DNA of 25,014 nt from Cyanobacteria bacterium UBA11370 (GCA_003486645.1 DNGI01000522.1:3942-28955); one strand, 5' to 3'. Shown: positions 17,960 to 25,014, counted from the first letter of the stretch. The notes: generated by a model not told the origin, from the sequence alone. Program-made: numbers and translations.

Positions 17960-19024
17960 ATGAAAATTGTTCAAATTGTGCCGAGATTACCTCCTTATAC
18001 GGATGGCGTTGGTGACTATGCGTTGAGATTAGCTGAGGAATTATTAAACGCTCATGGAATTACCACTCAGTTTCTAGTTTTTCAAAAAGAGCTGGAATTA
18101 GAACCTGTGATTAATGGGTTTCCCGTTATAGGATTATCTGAACACTCTTCTAATGCCTTTTTATCGGTCTTTCCCAAAGAGAGTGAGGGCATAATTTTAC
18201 ATTATAGTAATTACCCTTATCTGCGCGGAAAATTAGATGCTCCCTTTTGGATGGTGGACGCTTTGCGATCGCTAGTTAAGCAACGTTCTCTTAAGTTGAT
18301 TGTCATGTTTCACGAGTTACCTAGCCTGAAGTTTAAAAGACTGAATTTTTTAAACCCTATCCAGAGCCTAGTATCTTATCGTCTTGCCAAACTAGCGACT
18401 ACTGTAATTACAGATAGCGCTCGATTTCAAGCTGTTCTTTCCCAATGGATCAAGCATCCTGTCACTTGTATTCCAGATTTTTCAACCATTGGCGAACCAG
18501 ATCAGGTTCCTCCTTTAGTCGAACGTCAGCGACGATTAATTGTTTTTGGCGGGAGCGATCGCCAGCGTGTCTATAAAAACTATTTTCAAGAATTACTTTA
18601 CACGTGCCGTATTTTGAAAATTGCAGAAATTTGCGATATTGGAAAATCCGTGAACTTGAACTCCTCTGAATTCGAGGATGTACGTTTGGTAGAGATGGGA
18701 TTTCAGCCGAATGAAGTCGTCCGTCAGTTAATGTTAAATTCCTGGGTAGGATTTATCGACTACAGTCGTTTTCCAGGGGATTTAGGTAAATCAAGCGTTT
18801 TTGCTGCATTTTGCGCTCATGGATTAATTCCGATTAGTTCTCAATACAATCCTTCAGAAGCTGATGGGTTGACAATGCACAAACATTATTTAGTTCCAGA
18901 TCGCCACTTAGAAGGTTTAACTGTATCCGAATTACAATCGGTTGTTGATGAAGCAAATCAGTGGTATAACCTTCATAACTTAACAGAAAATACCAAAGTT
19001 TTTGCGTCACATCTTTTAAGATAA
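17960..19024 (+). CDS. Glycosyltransferase, GT-B type (GT4-like)
   Basis: A 354-residue protein starting MKIVQIVPRLPPYTDGVGDYALRLAEEL, the glycine-containing N-terminal loop of GT-B glycosyltransferases such as GT4. A central FHELPS stretch and a C-terminal Rossmann-like half (LIVFGGSDRQRVYKNYFQELL) agree. The usual C-terminal E-x7-E donor motif is not clear, so family and donor remain open. No signal peptide or membrane segment. It starts 57 bases after the final NRPS gene with no visible terminator and is followed 10 bases later by a sugar aminotransferase. This makes glycosylation of the peptide with an amino sugar plausible, but a role in polysaccharide synthesis cannot be excluded. Confidence 0.75.
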   Translation: MKIVQIVPRLPPYTDGVGDYALRLAEELLNAHGITTQFLVFQKELELEPVINGFPVIGLSEHSSNAFLSVFPKESEGIILHYSNYPYLRGKLDAPFWMVDALRSLVKQRSLKLIVMFHELPSLKFKRLNFLNPIQSLVSYRLAKLATTVITDSARFQAVLSQWIKHPVTCIPDFSTIGEPDQVPPLVERQRRLIVFGGSDRQRVYKNYFQELLYTCRILKIAEICDIGKSVNLNSSEFEDVRLVEMGFQPNEVVRQLMLNSWVGFIDYSRFPGDLGKSSVFAAFCAHGLIPISSQYNPSEADGLTMHKHYLVPDRHLEGLTVSELQSVVDEANQWYNLHNLTENTKVFASHLLR

Positions 19025-19034
19025 CTACACCAAG

Positions 19035-20180
19035 ATGAATAAATTTATTCCCCTATCTCAACCCTCCATTACTCAGCTAGAAACAGAATACGTCATGGAT
19101 ACGCTCAACTCAGGTTGGGTATCATCCTTGGGAAAGTATATTAATCTATTTGAGGAGCGTTTCGCTGACTACTGCGGCACAAACTATGCCTTGGCAACTT
19201 CCAGCGGTACGGCAGCACTTCATCTAGCTCTTGCTAGCTATAATATCAAAGCTGGAGATGAGGTTATTATTCCGGATTTGACATTTATTGCTACAGCTAA
19301 TGCTGTTACTTATACGGGTGCAAATATCGTTTTAGTTGATATAGAACAGGATACACTGTGTATCGATCCAGCTAAAATCGAACAAGCAATTACTGAAAAG
19401 ACTAAAGCTATAATTCCTGTCCATCTTTATGGACATCCTGCCAATATGATTGAGATTAATAAATTGGCACAGAACTATAACATTTTGGTTCTTGAAGATG
19501 CAGCCGAAGCCCATGGTGCTAAAGTAAAATGGCAAAAAACTGGTTCTCTCGGTGACTGTGGAATTTTCAGTTTTTATGGGAATAAGATTATGACTTGTGG
19601 CGAAGGAGGAATGATAACCACAAACGATGAAGAATTTTATCAAAGAGCTAAATACTTGCGAGACCATGCCATGAATAGTTCAAAACGATACTGGCATGAT
19701 GAGGTAGGGTATAACTATCGCATGACAAATATGCAGGCTGCTTTGGGTTTAGCTCAACTTGAAAGAATTGATGAATTAATTAATAAAAAAATAGAGATAT
19801 TTGAATTATATAAGAAGTTTTTGTTAGGTATTCCCGGAGTAAAACTCAATTTTACGGCGGATTGGGCCTCGAATGTTTATTGGCTTATATGCCTTGAGAT
19901 AGAAGGCTATACTGAGAAAGAGCGCAATCATCTTATGGACGCTTTAAAACTGAAGGGAATAGAAACTAGACCTTACTTTTATCCTATTTCAGATATGCCG
20001 ATGTACAAGAGGAATAAAATGAATACTCCCGTTACTCATGAGGCTTATCAAAGAGGAATCAATCTGCCCTCTTATTTTGAGCTTAAGGACGACGATATCG
20101 CCTATATTTGCGAATCTTTACAACCCTTGATCGAGGTTCATCAATTCTTATTGGGTTCGGCTGATATTTTGAGTGAATGA
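19035..20180 (+). CDS. DegT/DnrJ/EryC1/StrS-family PLP aminotransferase (perosamine-synthase-like)
   Basis: A 381-residue fold-type I PLP enzyme of the sugar aminotransferase family. Visible marks: SSGTAALHLAL for cofactor phosphate binding near 56-66; LEDAAEAHGA with Asp155 facing the pyridine nitrogen; and the Schiff-base Lys184 in SFYGNKIMTCGEGGM. The start IPLSQPSI and length are normal for the family. These enzymes transfer an amino group from glutamate to a nucleotide-linked keto sugar; the closest type by eye is the GDP-perosamine or UDP-4-amino-sugar group. A few members act on cyclitols or make AHBA. It lies 10 bases after the glycosyltransferase, so the pair probably works together. 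No nucleotide-sugar dehydratase is in the window, so the keto-sugar donor must come from elsewhere. Confidence 0.9.
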   Translation: MNKFIPLSQPSITQLETEYVMDTLNSGWVSSLGKYINLFEERFADYCGTNYALATSSGTAALHLALASYNIKAGDEVIIPDLTFIATANAVTYTGANIVLVDIEQDTLCIDPAKIEQAITEKTKAIIPVHLYGHPANMIEINKLAQNYNILVLEDAAEAHGAKVKWQKTGSLGDCGIFSFYGNKIMTCGEGGMITTNDEEFYQRAKYLRDHAMNSSKRYWHDEVGYNYRMTNMQAALGLAQLERIDELINKKIEIFELYKKFLLGIPGVKLNFTADWASNVYWLICLEIEGYTEKERNHLMDALKLKGIETRPYFYPISDMPMYKRNKMNTPVTHEAYQRGINLPSYFELKDDDIAYICESLQPLIEVHQFLLGSADILSE

Positions 20181-20201
20181 GATGTATGGGTTCTCCTGTA
20201 T

Positions 20202-20229
20202 TCCCTACTCCCTACTCCCCACTCCCCCC
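20202..20229. repeat. Heptamer repeat at the convergent gene ends
   Basis: Two perfect TCCCTAC units (20202-20215) are followed by two degenerate ones (TCCCCAC, TCCCCCC). It is a cyanobacterial-type heptamer array in the gap between converging genes. It runs into the minus-strand transporter gene, whose last residues (GGSGE) and stop codon are encoded by the array. I see no ordinary terminator hairpin in the 31-base gap. Confidence 0.7.
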
Positions 20230-21765
20230 TCTTAAATTGCGTTCTTGCAATTTCAACAGAATTTCAGCATGAACTTCACGAGTAATCGGATACAAGTAAG
20301 CCAAAATTAAACCACAAATCAAGAAAAGTGTGGGTAGTGGACCTACGACGAAACGAATAGCGAATAGTGCTGCTTCGGGTTGTTCTGGTAGAGGTTGTCC
20401 GGGTTGTGCAGTAATAAATCCTGACCTCGCTAGTGCTTCTCCAACTAACCACAAACCAAACGCTAATCCAATTTTTTGTAAGAGTACCATAAACGCATAA
20501 AAAATTCCCTCCCGCCGCTGACCTGTCTTCAATTCATCTAACTCAATGACATCAGGTAACATTGACCAAGGTACTAAATAAGCGGTGGCAATTCCAAAGC
20601 CTGCCATTACGAATAATACATACATCAAACCCACTTGATCGCGTTGTAAAAAGAATAGTCCTGCCTCTGCCACAATCCATAAACTCATCCCTAGAAAATA
20701 GACCCCCCGTTTACCAATTCGCCGACTCACTAAATTCCAAACAAATAACATAATTAGCGCGACGGTTTGCACTACTAAAGCAGCAGTAAAATAGGAATCT
20801 TGGCGCATCCAATTCACGAGAAAGTAGGGAATAATTGCCGCCGTTAATTGGAAAGCTAACCAGGAACATAAATAAATACCAATAACATAAAGAAAGGGTT
20901 TATTAGTTAAAGCAATTTTTACTTGCTTCACAAATGGGATTGATTCCACTGAATCAGAGGTTTCAGGTGGAGATATTTCAGGTAGAGACGTTTCAGGTAG
21001 AGACGTTTCAGGTGGAGACGTTTCAGGTAGAGACGTTTCAGGTGGAGACGTTTCATGTAACGTCTCTACATTTGCAGCCGTTGGGTCATTCGTTCCCCAA
21101 ACACACCAGTAAATAGGTAATACGGAAAGAATCGTACAGATAAGGGCTAAAACAAGATATTTTTGCGTATCTCCAGGAATCGCTTTGATTTGGAAAATAG
21201 CTTGACCCAGTGCTAAACAAAGAATACTACCGCCAATAGAAAAAGCAAAGCGAAAGCTATTTAAACTGGTGCGTTCATTGTAATCTTTTGTGAGTTCTGC
21301 GGTGAGTGCTGTATAGGGTAGATTAATCGCGGTAAAGGCGGTATTGAACAAAATACTAACAATCACGTAATACCAAAATAAGCCCAACTGATTTAAGTCA
21401 GGATTATTACTAAAATGCGGTACAATCCATTGAAGAAAAAAGAAAATGCCAAAGGGAATAGCACCCAATATCATCCAAGAATGACGACGACCCCAACGGG
21501 AACGGGTGCGATCGCTTAAGACTCCAACAATCGGATCGTTTATTGCATCCCAAATCTTACCAATTAAGAGGACTCTACCCGCTAATCCAGGGTTCAATCC
21601 AGCGACATTGGTAAGGAAAATTAGTAAAGAAAAGGCTAAAAGGGTAGCGGTAATTCCAGCACCCATATCACCCGCGCCGTAAGCGAGTTTAGTACTAAAA
21701 CTTAGCTTTTTTGGCTGGAGTACGTCTGGCGGACTTGAAGGGTCAGAAGGGGAACTATTACTCAT
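20212..21765 (-). CDS. MFS transporter, GPH family sugar:cation symporter
   Basis: A 517-residue membrane protein with about 12 hydrophobic segments. The N-terminal YGAGDMGAG and the loop WDAINDPIVGVLSDRTRSRWGRRHSWM (written here as its two halves WDAINDPIVGVLSD and RTRSRWGRRHSWM; residues 72-98) are hallmarks of the glycoside-pentoside-hexuronide (GPH) symporters. Related proteins import or export sugars and glycosides with sodium or protons; the substrate here is unknown. The cytoplasmic loop between helices 6 and 7 (residues 238-270) is a run of ETSLP/ETSPP pentapeptides encoded by a tandem DNA repeat. The C-terminus is also repeat-derived. It faces the NRPS operon tail to tail, so it is not in that operon; a role in exporting the product is only a guess. 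Confidence 0.9.
   Translation of the reverse strand: MSNSSPSDPSSPPDVLQPKKLSFSTKLAYGAGDMGAGITATLLAFSLLIFLTNVAGLNPGLAGRVLLIGKIWDAINDPIVGVLSDRTRSRWGRRHSWMILGAIPFGIFFFLQWIVPHFSNNPDLNQLGLFWYYVIVSILFNTAFTAINLPYTALTAELTKDYNERTSLNSFRFAFSIGGSILCLALGQAIFQIKAIPGDTQKYLVLALICTILSVLPIYWCVWGTNDPTAANVETLHETSPPETSLPETSPPETSLPETSLPEISPPETSDSVESIPFVKQVKIALTNKPFLYVIGIYLCSWLAFQLTAAIIPYFLVNWMRQDSYFTAALVVQTVALIMLFVWNLVSRRIGKRGVYFLGMSLWIVAEAGLFFLQRDQVGLMYVLFVMAGFGIATAYLVPWSMLPDVIELDELKTGQRREGIFYAFMVLLQKIGLAFGLWLVGEALARSGFITAQPGQPLPEQPEAALFAIRFVVGPLPTLFLICGLILAYLYPITREVHAEILLKLQERNLRGGSGE
20961..21050. repeat. 15-base tandem repeat, six copies, inside the transporter gene
   Basis: Six consecutive 15-base units of the form TTTCAGGTRGAGACG, perfect except for one variable purine and a variant first copy. 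On the coding (minus) strand each unit is five codons, giving ETSLP or ETSPP, so the copy number can change without frameshift. It adjoins the palindrome at 21041-21068, from whose left arm it seems to derive. Confidence 0.92.
21041..21068. repeat. Dispersed-type palindrome within the transporter gene
   Basis: GTGGAGACGTT at the left and AACGTCTCTAC at the right are inverted copies with one mismatch around a CATG-containing centre. The form resembles the GTAGAGACGTT...AACGTCTCTAC palindrome that I recall as a frequent dispersed repeat in cyanobacterial genomes. Here it lies in a coding region, in the variable loop of the symporter. Confidence 0.65.
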
Positions 21766-21791
21766 AGTTTCTTGGTTTAGAAGTAGAGGGG

Positions 21792-21827
21792 AATGAGGAA
21801 TGGGGAATGGCTTAATGGCTAATCATT
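21792..21827. repeat. Degenerate heptamer repeat at the end of the glycosidase gene
   Basis: AATGAGG, AATGGGG, AATGGCT, a one-base insertion, AATGGCT and AATCATT follow one another with a 7-base period. The run covers the gap between the transporter start and the glycosidase stop, and includes the stop and the last codons of the glycosidase. Confidence 0.5.
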
Positions 21828-23125
21828 AATCTGTTTTTAGTTTGCTCTATCCGTTTTTGACTTTTCGATAGCATTGAAGGAGCTAATTTATCTAATTTTT
21901 GAGCCTTAAGTCCAGCAGCCATAGCTTCATAATATAAATCTGTATCGTAAGAAATTAGAATTAAATCGACTCCAGCATTAATGGCTTTAACCGTTGCATT
22001 CTCTATCCCATCTTTAGTGCCATAGACGGCTTGCATACTAAAATCATCGGTAATTAAAATACCATCATGTTGCCAATCATTTCTAATAATTTCTGTAACG
22101 ACTTGCTTAGAAAATGATACGGGATGGTCAGCATCTACTGCTGTTAATTTAGCATGACCCAGCATTGTAAATGCTCCAGACTTACTCATCAACTCTCGAA
22201 AGGGTATCCAATCATCTTGGCTTAATTCCTCGACTGAACTCTTTAATTCAGCATGATCTAGATGGGTATCAGTATCGACTCGTCCAAGTCCCGGAAAATG
22301 TTTAATGGTACACTCAACCCCATACTTTTCTAGAGTTTGGCAATACCACAAGGCTACCTTAGTAACGATGTTCTTATCTGCCGATATTGATCGTAGATAA
22401 ATTTTAGAATATTTATCCTTGGGATTAATAATACCCTTATTTAAGTCCACCACGGGCGCAAAATTGAGATTCACTCCAATCTCAGATAATTCTTTTCCAT
22501 GAATAGTCGCATATTGAATAATTTCATCTCTTTTTTGCTCGATTCTTTCCTCTCCTGCCACAAGTGTTGATAATTGAGGCAATTGAGTCAGAGGAGGAGA
22601 CATTCGAGATACAATCCCGCCTTCTTGATCAGTAGCTATCCACAACGGCGATAACCCTTGGCTATAGCGAAGGTTTTGTAAGCTTTGGATTTCTTGTTTA
22701 ATCTGTTCTTTAGTCTTATTATTGATATTTCGTCTCGTAATAAAAACTCCGCCAATTGCTCTTTTTCTAATTAACTTTTTGACTTCATCTAAATTTCTGT
22801 AACCAATAATAAAATGCTGACCTAGGGTTTCGAGTTGGTTGGGAGTTTGGTTGAGTATGGTGTGTTTGGTTAGGTTAAATTTAAGTTCAAAAGCGACAGC
22901 AGCCGAAAGACTGAAAGACGTGAGAGTTAGTATTAGAAAACTAACTAATGATTTTATCAGGATAGAATTATTCCTCAAAATGAGAATTTCAGAACTCATT
23001 AATCCTACGCTGGAGACTAAAATAAATCCAAATACCCAAACTCTTAAACTGGCTAATAAAGGGGTTCTAAAATAAAAAGCCAGTAGCAAAAGCACTACTG
23101 CTAAACACAGTTTTAAGAGTTTCAT
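21812..23125 (-). CDS. Membrane-anchored glycoside hydrolase family 3 (NagZ-like)
   Basis: A 437-residue protein. Residues 1-80 contain about three hydrophobic helices, an unusual N-terminal anchor for this family. The catalytic barrel follows, with ATDQEGGIVSRM (164-175), NFAPVVDL (221-228), KHFPGLG (275-281), the D286-T-H288 pair that in NagZ-type enzymes serves as acid/base, and the nucleophile in ITDDFSM (358-364). This pattern fits beta-N-acetylhexosaminidases acting on peptidoglycan fragments or other GlcNAc-containing glycans. The domain would sit at the membrane; the side is not certain. The gene follows the GPH symporter head to tail with a 46-base gap (transcribed before it), so the two may be co-transcribed, perhaps for sugar scavenging. 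Confidence 0.9.
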   Translation of the reverse strand: MKLLKLCLAVVLLLLAFYFRTPLLASLRVWVFGFILVSSVGLMSSEILILRNNSILIKSLVSFLILTLTSFSLSAAVAFELKFNLTKHTILNQTPNQLETLGQHFIIGYRNLDEVKKLIRKRAIGGVFITRRNINNKTKEQIKQEIQSLQNLRYSQGLSPLWIATDQEGGIVSRMSPPLTQLPQLSTLVAGEERIEQKRDEIIQYATIHGKELSEIGVNLNFAPVVDLNKGIINPKDKYSKIYLRSISADKNIVTKVALWYCQTLEKYGVECTIKHFPGLGRVDTDTHLDHAELKSSVEELSQDDWIPFRELMSKSGAFTMLGHAKLTAVDADHPVSFSKQVVTEIIRNDWQHDGILITDDFSMQAVYGTKDGIENATVKAINAGVDLILISYDTDLYYEAMAAGLKAQKLDKLAPSMLSKSQKRIEQTKNRLMISH

Positions 23126-23185
23126 TATAATTATGAGAAACGCTATATACTAGTAGAGTAATCTACTCCACAGTTAAATTGCATA

Positions 23186-23286
23186 ATACCAATTTCAAAA
23201 AATACAGCTACACATCAATTATCAGCAATCTGTTAAGGAGTTCCCTTTCTTAATCGAAGTGTAGCAACTTTAAATGAAATTGGTAT
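23186..23286. mobile_element. MITE-like inverted-repeat element (101 bases)
   Basis: The 31-base ends at 23186-23216 and 23256-23286 are inverted copies matching at 23 of 31 positions. They include a perfect 12-base outer block (ATACCAATTTCA) and a perfect 7-base inner block (GCTACAC) at the same offset. The 39-base centre has no coding potential. TA dinucleotides flank both ends, as expected for insertions of IS630/Tc1-type non-autonomous elements. It sits just upstream of the glycosidase start and could form a long hairpin in RNA. Confidence 0.7.
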
Positions 23287-23304
23287 AACTTAGACAGGTT
23301 TTTG

Positions 23305-23325
23305 ATTAGCCATTAGCTATTAGCC
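23305..23325. repeat. Heptamer tandem repeat ATTAGCC x3
   Basis: ATTAGCC, ATTAGCT and ATTAGCC follow without gaps. This is another short heptamer array of the cyanobacterial type, next to the MITE-like element in the intergenic stretch 23126-23416. The remainder of that stretch shows nothing I can name. Confidence 0.75.
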
Positions 23326-23416
23326 ACCCTGATCAGGTAACTAGCAACTTGGGTTACTGGAAACTAGATGTAGAACAGCTTACTTCTCTCACATTCAAGA
23401 AAAGTATCTAAAAAAT

Positions 23417-24337
23417 TTACGCGGCTATTTTCTCTTTAGCCTTAGATAGAAGGCTCAATTGTGCTTCCGAAACCTTGACTTTAGATGCTGACACCATTAA
23501 GTTAGAACTACTTGTAGCTGAGTGTGGCATTTGCTTCATTTCTTCAACTTTCAGCAAAATCAAGTATTCGTAGAACGCCTGTAATGTACACCAAGCAAAT
23601 CCGGCTTTTCCATCCAAACACCCTCCCAGGAAGAAATACATATAAATCCACCGTAATAGGGGTCTAAAAGGTATGCGGAGTGATAAATCTTTGAGTGCGC
23701 GTCGCCTTTCAACTTCTGACTGTCCAAAGAACAAATTCCACCAATTAATGCGTCCTTGTTCTAGCTGATGTAGCGTTTCTACTGCTTCGTCTGTAGAGTA
23801 ACGATTGTGCTTTTCAATCCAGCGGCTAAAGCCTTTACCACACGTATAGTGAGGGTAGGTTTCTTTAATAAAATTCGTCGCCCCATTGCAGACTTCCCGT
23901 TCAGTATGACCGTAGTCAGTAAACCAGACTTTCCCTTTTTGGAACAGACGCATTTGATAGCGGGGATATTGGGTACTGTGGCGAATCCATTGACCCATAA
24001 ACATGACCCGTTCGGCTACATAGTAACCAATTGCTGTTTTAGAATTAATAGCTTCCAAACATTCTTTAAAAAGTTCTGGGGTCATCCGCTCATCGGCTTC
24101 TAAAATATAAGCCCATTCATACTTAGTCGGGACGTTTTCCAGCATCCATGTACGCTGCTTTCCATGACTTTCAAACTTATGTTGAACAACGCGAACCCGA
24201 TATTGGGAGGCAATTTCTACAGTGCGGTCTGTACTAAAAGAATCGACAACAATGACATCATCTGACAGCAGCGCGGATTCAATGCAGGCAGAAATATCGA
24301 GTTCTTCGTTATGGGTGAGAATGTAAATGGAAAACAT
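23417..24337 (-). CDS. Family 2 glycosyltransferase (WaaE/KdtX-like)
   Basis: A 306-residue protein when started at the ATG at 24337, giving MFSIYILTHNEE, the normal N-terminus of this family. A longer reading would need a TTG at 24364 and adds nine unconserved residues; neither start has a clear Shine-Dalgarno. GT-A motifs: ILTHNEE at the start, VVDSFSTDRT for nucleotide binding, and ILEADERMTPEL, where EADE takes the place of the usual DxD metal site. The C-terminal half has an aromatic region (WIYMYFFLGGCLDG) likely to associate with the membrane. WaaE/KdtX-type enzymes add a sugar to lipopolysaccharide core or other envelope glycans. The gene stands apart from its neighbours; no link with the NRPS operon is evident. 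Confidence 0.88.
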   Translation of the reverse strand: MFSIYILTHNEELDISACIESALLSDDVIVVDSFSTDRTVEIASQYRVRVVQHKFESHGKQRTWMLENVPTKYEWAYILEADERMTPELFKECLEAINSKTAIGYYVAERVMFMGQWIRHSTQYPRYQMRLFQKGKVWFTDYGHTEREVCNGATNFIKETYPHYTCGKGFSRWIEKHNRYSTDEAVETLHQLEQGRINWWNLFFGQSEVERRRALKDLSLRIPFRPLLRWIYMYFFLGGCLDGKAGFAWCTLQAFYEYLILLKVEEMKQMPHSATSSSNLMVSASKVKVSEAQLSLLSKAKEKIAA

Positions 24338-24389
24338 GGATGGTTTAGATGTAGGTTGATACAAACACTAGATTTATTGGAAAGGTTAT

Positions 24390-24424
24390 ACGAACTTCTC
24401 GTTAGTCACACTAATTGAGTTCGT
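24390..24424. promoter_or_regulatory. Inverted repeat in the leader of the family 2 glycosyltransferase
   Basis: ACGAACT (24390-24396) and AGTTCGT (24418-24424) are perfect 7-base inverted copies around a 21-base loop that itself holds a short TTAG/CTAA pair. It could be a protein-binding site or an RNA stem in the glycosyltransferase leader. Function unknown. Confidence 0.3.
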
Positions 24425-24712
24425 CAAAAATTATAGGAACTAATGAACTAATAAGTATTACTAACCAAGTGGCAAATCTATAATAACCAATCTGCAACCA
24501 TTTTAATCATTGCGCTGCTCGATAATTGATAAAGTTTTTGTGAAGTTTTTGGATAAATTAACTCAATGAAGTTAAATTGCATAGAGTTGTAAAATTGTCT
24601 AGCTCCGCTAATCTCACTTGATTGGCAGCTTCCCTGCACCCCCACCCTTGCCCAAGTTTAGCCGCAAAACTCAGACTATCCAGACCTGTTAGGGCAGTTG
24701 TCTCTGCTCAAT

Positions 24713-24722
24713 GGCATAAAAT
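24713..24722 (+). promoter_or_regulatory. Possible extended -10 promoter of rpmF
   Basis: GGCATAAAAT, preceded by T, resembles an extended -10 element about 34 bases before the rpmF ATG. TTGTCT at 24698-24703 is a possible -35 but is too close (13 bases). A weak assignment. Confidence 0.25.
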
Positions 24723-24755
24723 AGAAAGGCTTATCAAAATTCAGGATCGAGGATT

Positions 24756-24929
24756 ATGGCTGTTCCCAAGAAGAAAACATCGAAGTCGAAGCGAGATAAA
24801 CGTAAGGCAACTTGGAAGCGTAAGGCAGCACTGCAAGCTCAAAAAGCACTCTCTCTAGGGAAGGCAGTTTTGAGTGGACGTTCTACCTTTGTGTATCCTA
24901 CAGATGAGGACGAGGAGGACGAAGCCTAG
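24756..24929 (+). CDS. rpmF: 50S ribosomal protein L32
   Basis: A 57-residue protein, [20 protein letters not shown] at the start and ending in an acidic tail (TDEDEEDEA). The N-terminal [13 protein letters not shown] pattern is characteristic of bacterial L32, a structural protein of the large ribosomal subunit. The length and the acidic extension are normal for cyanobacteria. AGGA lies just before the ATG. It is a housekeeping gene and marks the right-hand limit of the accessory region. Confidence 0.96.
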   Translation: MAVPKKKTSKSKRDKRKATWKRKAALQAQKALSLGKAVLSGRSTFVYPTDEDEEDEA

Positions 24930-24955
24930 TAAGCTGTGCCCTTGCTTTTAAATTG

Positions 24956-24973
24956 CCTGTCTCAATAGACGGG
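24956..24973 (+). terminator. Weak hairpin after rpmF
   Basis: CCTGTCT and AGACGGG can pair as a 7-bp stem (one G-U pair) with a CAAT loop, 26 bases after the rpmF stop. There is no T tract behind it, so it is at best an imperfect terminator. Confidence 0.35.
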
Positions 24974-25014
24974 GGGACAAAGGGAGAGAGGGAAAGGGGG
25001 GGAGGGGGGAGAGG
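24971..25014 (+). repeat. G-rich purine tract at the window end
   Basis: This 44-base stretch is almost all G and A, with at least four runs of three or more G. It could form a G-quadruplex or be part of a low-complexity repeat continuing beyond the window. Confidence 0.55.

Larger units (their letters stand above)
24338..24755. other. Divergent intergenic region between glycosyltransferase and rpmF
   Basis: This stretch must hold promoters for both flanking genes. It contains an inverted repeat (24390-24424), a pair of 9-base direct repeats AAGTTTTTG at 24532-24540 and 24543-24551 (11-base period), and a weak extended -10-like sequence before rpmF. I find no credible protein or tRNA gene. 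Confidence 0.5.

Noticed and set aside
264..20180. Epimerase, methyltransferase, MbtH or phosphopantetheinyl transferase genes
   Set aside because: None is present; the carriers must be activated by an enzyme encoded elsewhere.
20961..21050. CRISPR-like short repeats
   Set aside because: Units are 15 bases in direct tandem with no spacers and read in frame in a transporter.
20934..21116. Plus-strand open frame rich in FQVET repeats
   Set aside because: It is the antisense reading of the transporter's tandem repeat; no ribosome site and no homology.
24622..24858. Plus-strand open frame overlapping rpmF
   Set aside because: It overlaps the L32 gene in another frame and has no recognisable motif; L32 is clear-cut.

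Overview
This window looks like a filamentous cyanobacterium. The palindrome GCGATCGC (HIP1) occurs 14 times where chance would give fewer than one. Short 7-base tandem repeats of the cyanobacterial type occur in several places, codon use is AT-leaning, and the protein families are typical of cyanobacterial specialised metabolism. I cannot name the species from the sequence alone.

Positions 264-17902 (plus strand) hold a compact non-ribosomal peptide synthetase (NRPS) operon. In order it encodes: (1) an acyl/aryl-acid ligase fused to a carrier protein; (2) an NRPS with the layout C, formyltransferase-like domain, C-like remnant, A, PCP; (3) an NRPS with docking domain, C, A (valine-like code), PCP; (4) a SyrP/TauD-type Fe(II)/2-oxoglutarate oxygenase; (5) a stand-alone A-PCP protein whose binding pocket lacks the usual alpha-amino-anchoring Asp; (6) a final NRPS with docking domain, C, A, PCP and a thioesterase that has Cys in the nucleophile position and no recognisable catalytic His. 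The genes overlap by 4 bases or sit a few tens of bases apart. The 3' ends of genes 2, 3 and 5 encode similar acidic tails (EEIEL, EEGEL, EEGEL), and the same bases supply the Shine-Dalgarno sequence for the next gene.

Positions 17960-20180 (plus) hold a GT-B-type glycosyltransferase and a DegT/DnrJ/EryC1/StrS sugar aminotransferase. They follow closely enough to be co-transcribed and may decorate the peptide with an amino sugar, although no other sugar-nucleotide gene is present here.

Positions 20212-24337 (minus) hold a GPH-family MFS sugar symporter, a membrane-anchored family 3 glycoside hydrolase (NagZ-like) and a family 2 glycosyltransferase. A MITE-like 101-base inverted-repeat element lies between the last two. 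At the right edge is the housekeeping gene rpmF (ribosomal protein L32) on the plus strand, followed by a weak hairpin and a G-rich tract.

Working model (inference): the ligase loads an acid starter. Protein 2 adds a residue whose pocket is acidic, which suggests a diamino acid, and the formyltransferase-like domain may formylate its side-chain amine. Protein 3 adds valine or a similar residue. The oxygenase probably beta-hydroxylates a carrier-bound residue, perhaps on the free-standing A-PCP. Protein 6 adds the last residue and releases the chain by an unusual thioesterase. There are five carriers but only three complete condensation domains, so the assembly order is not simply collinear. 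I do not recognise the whole set as a known pathway.
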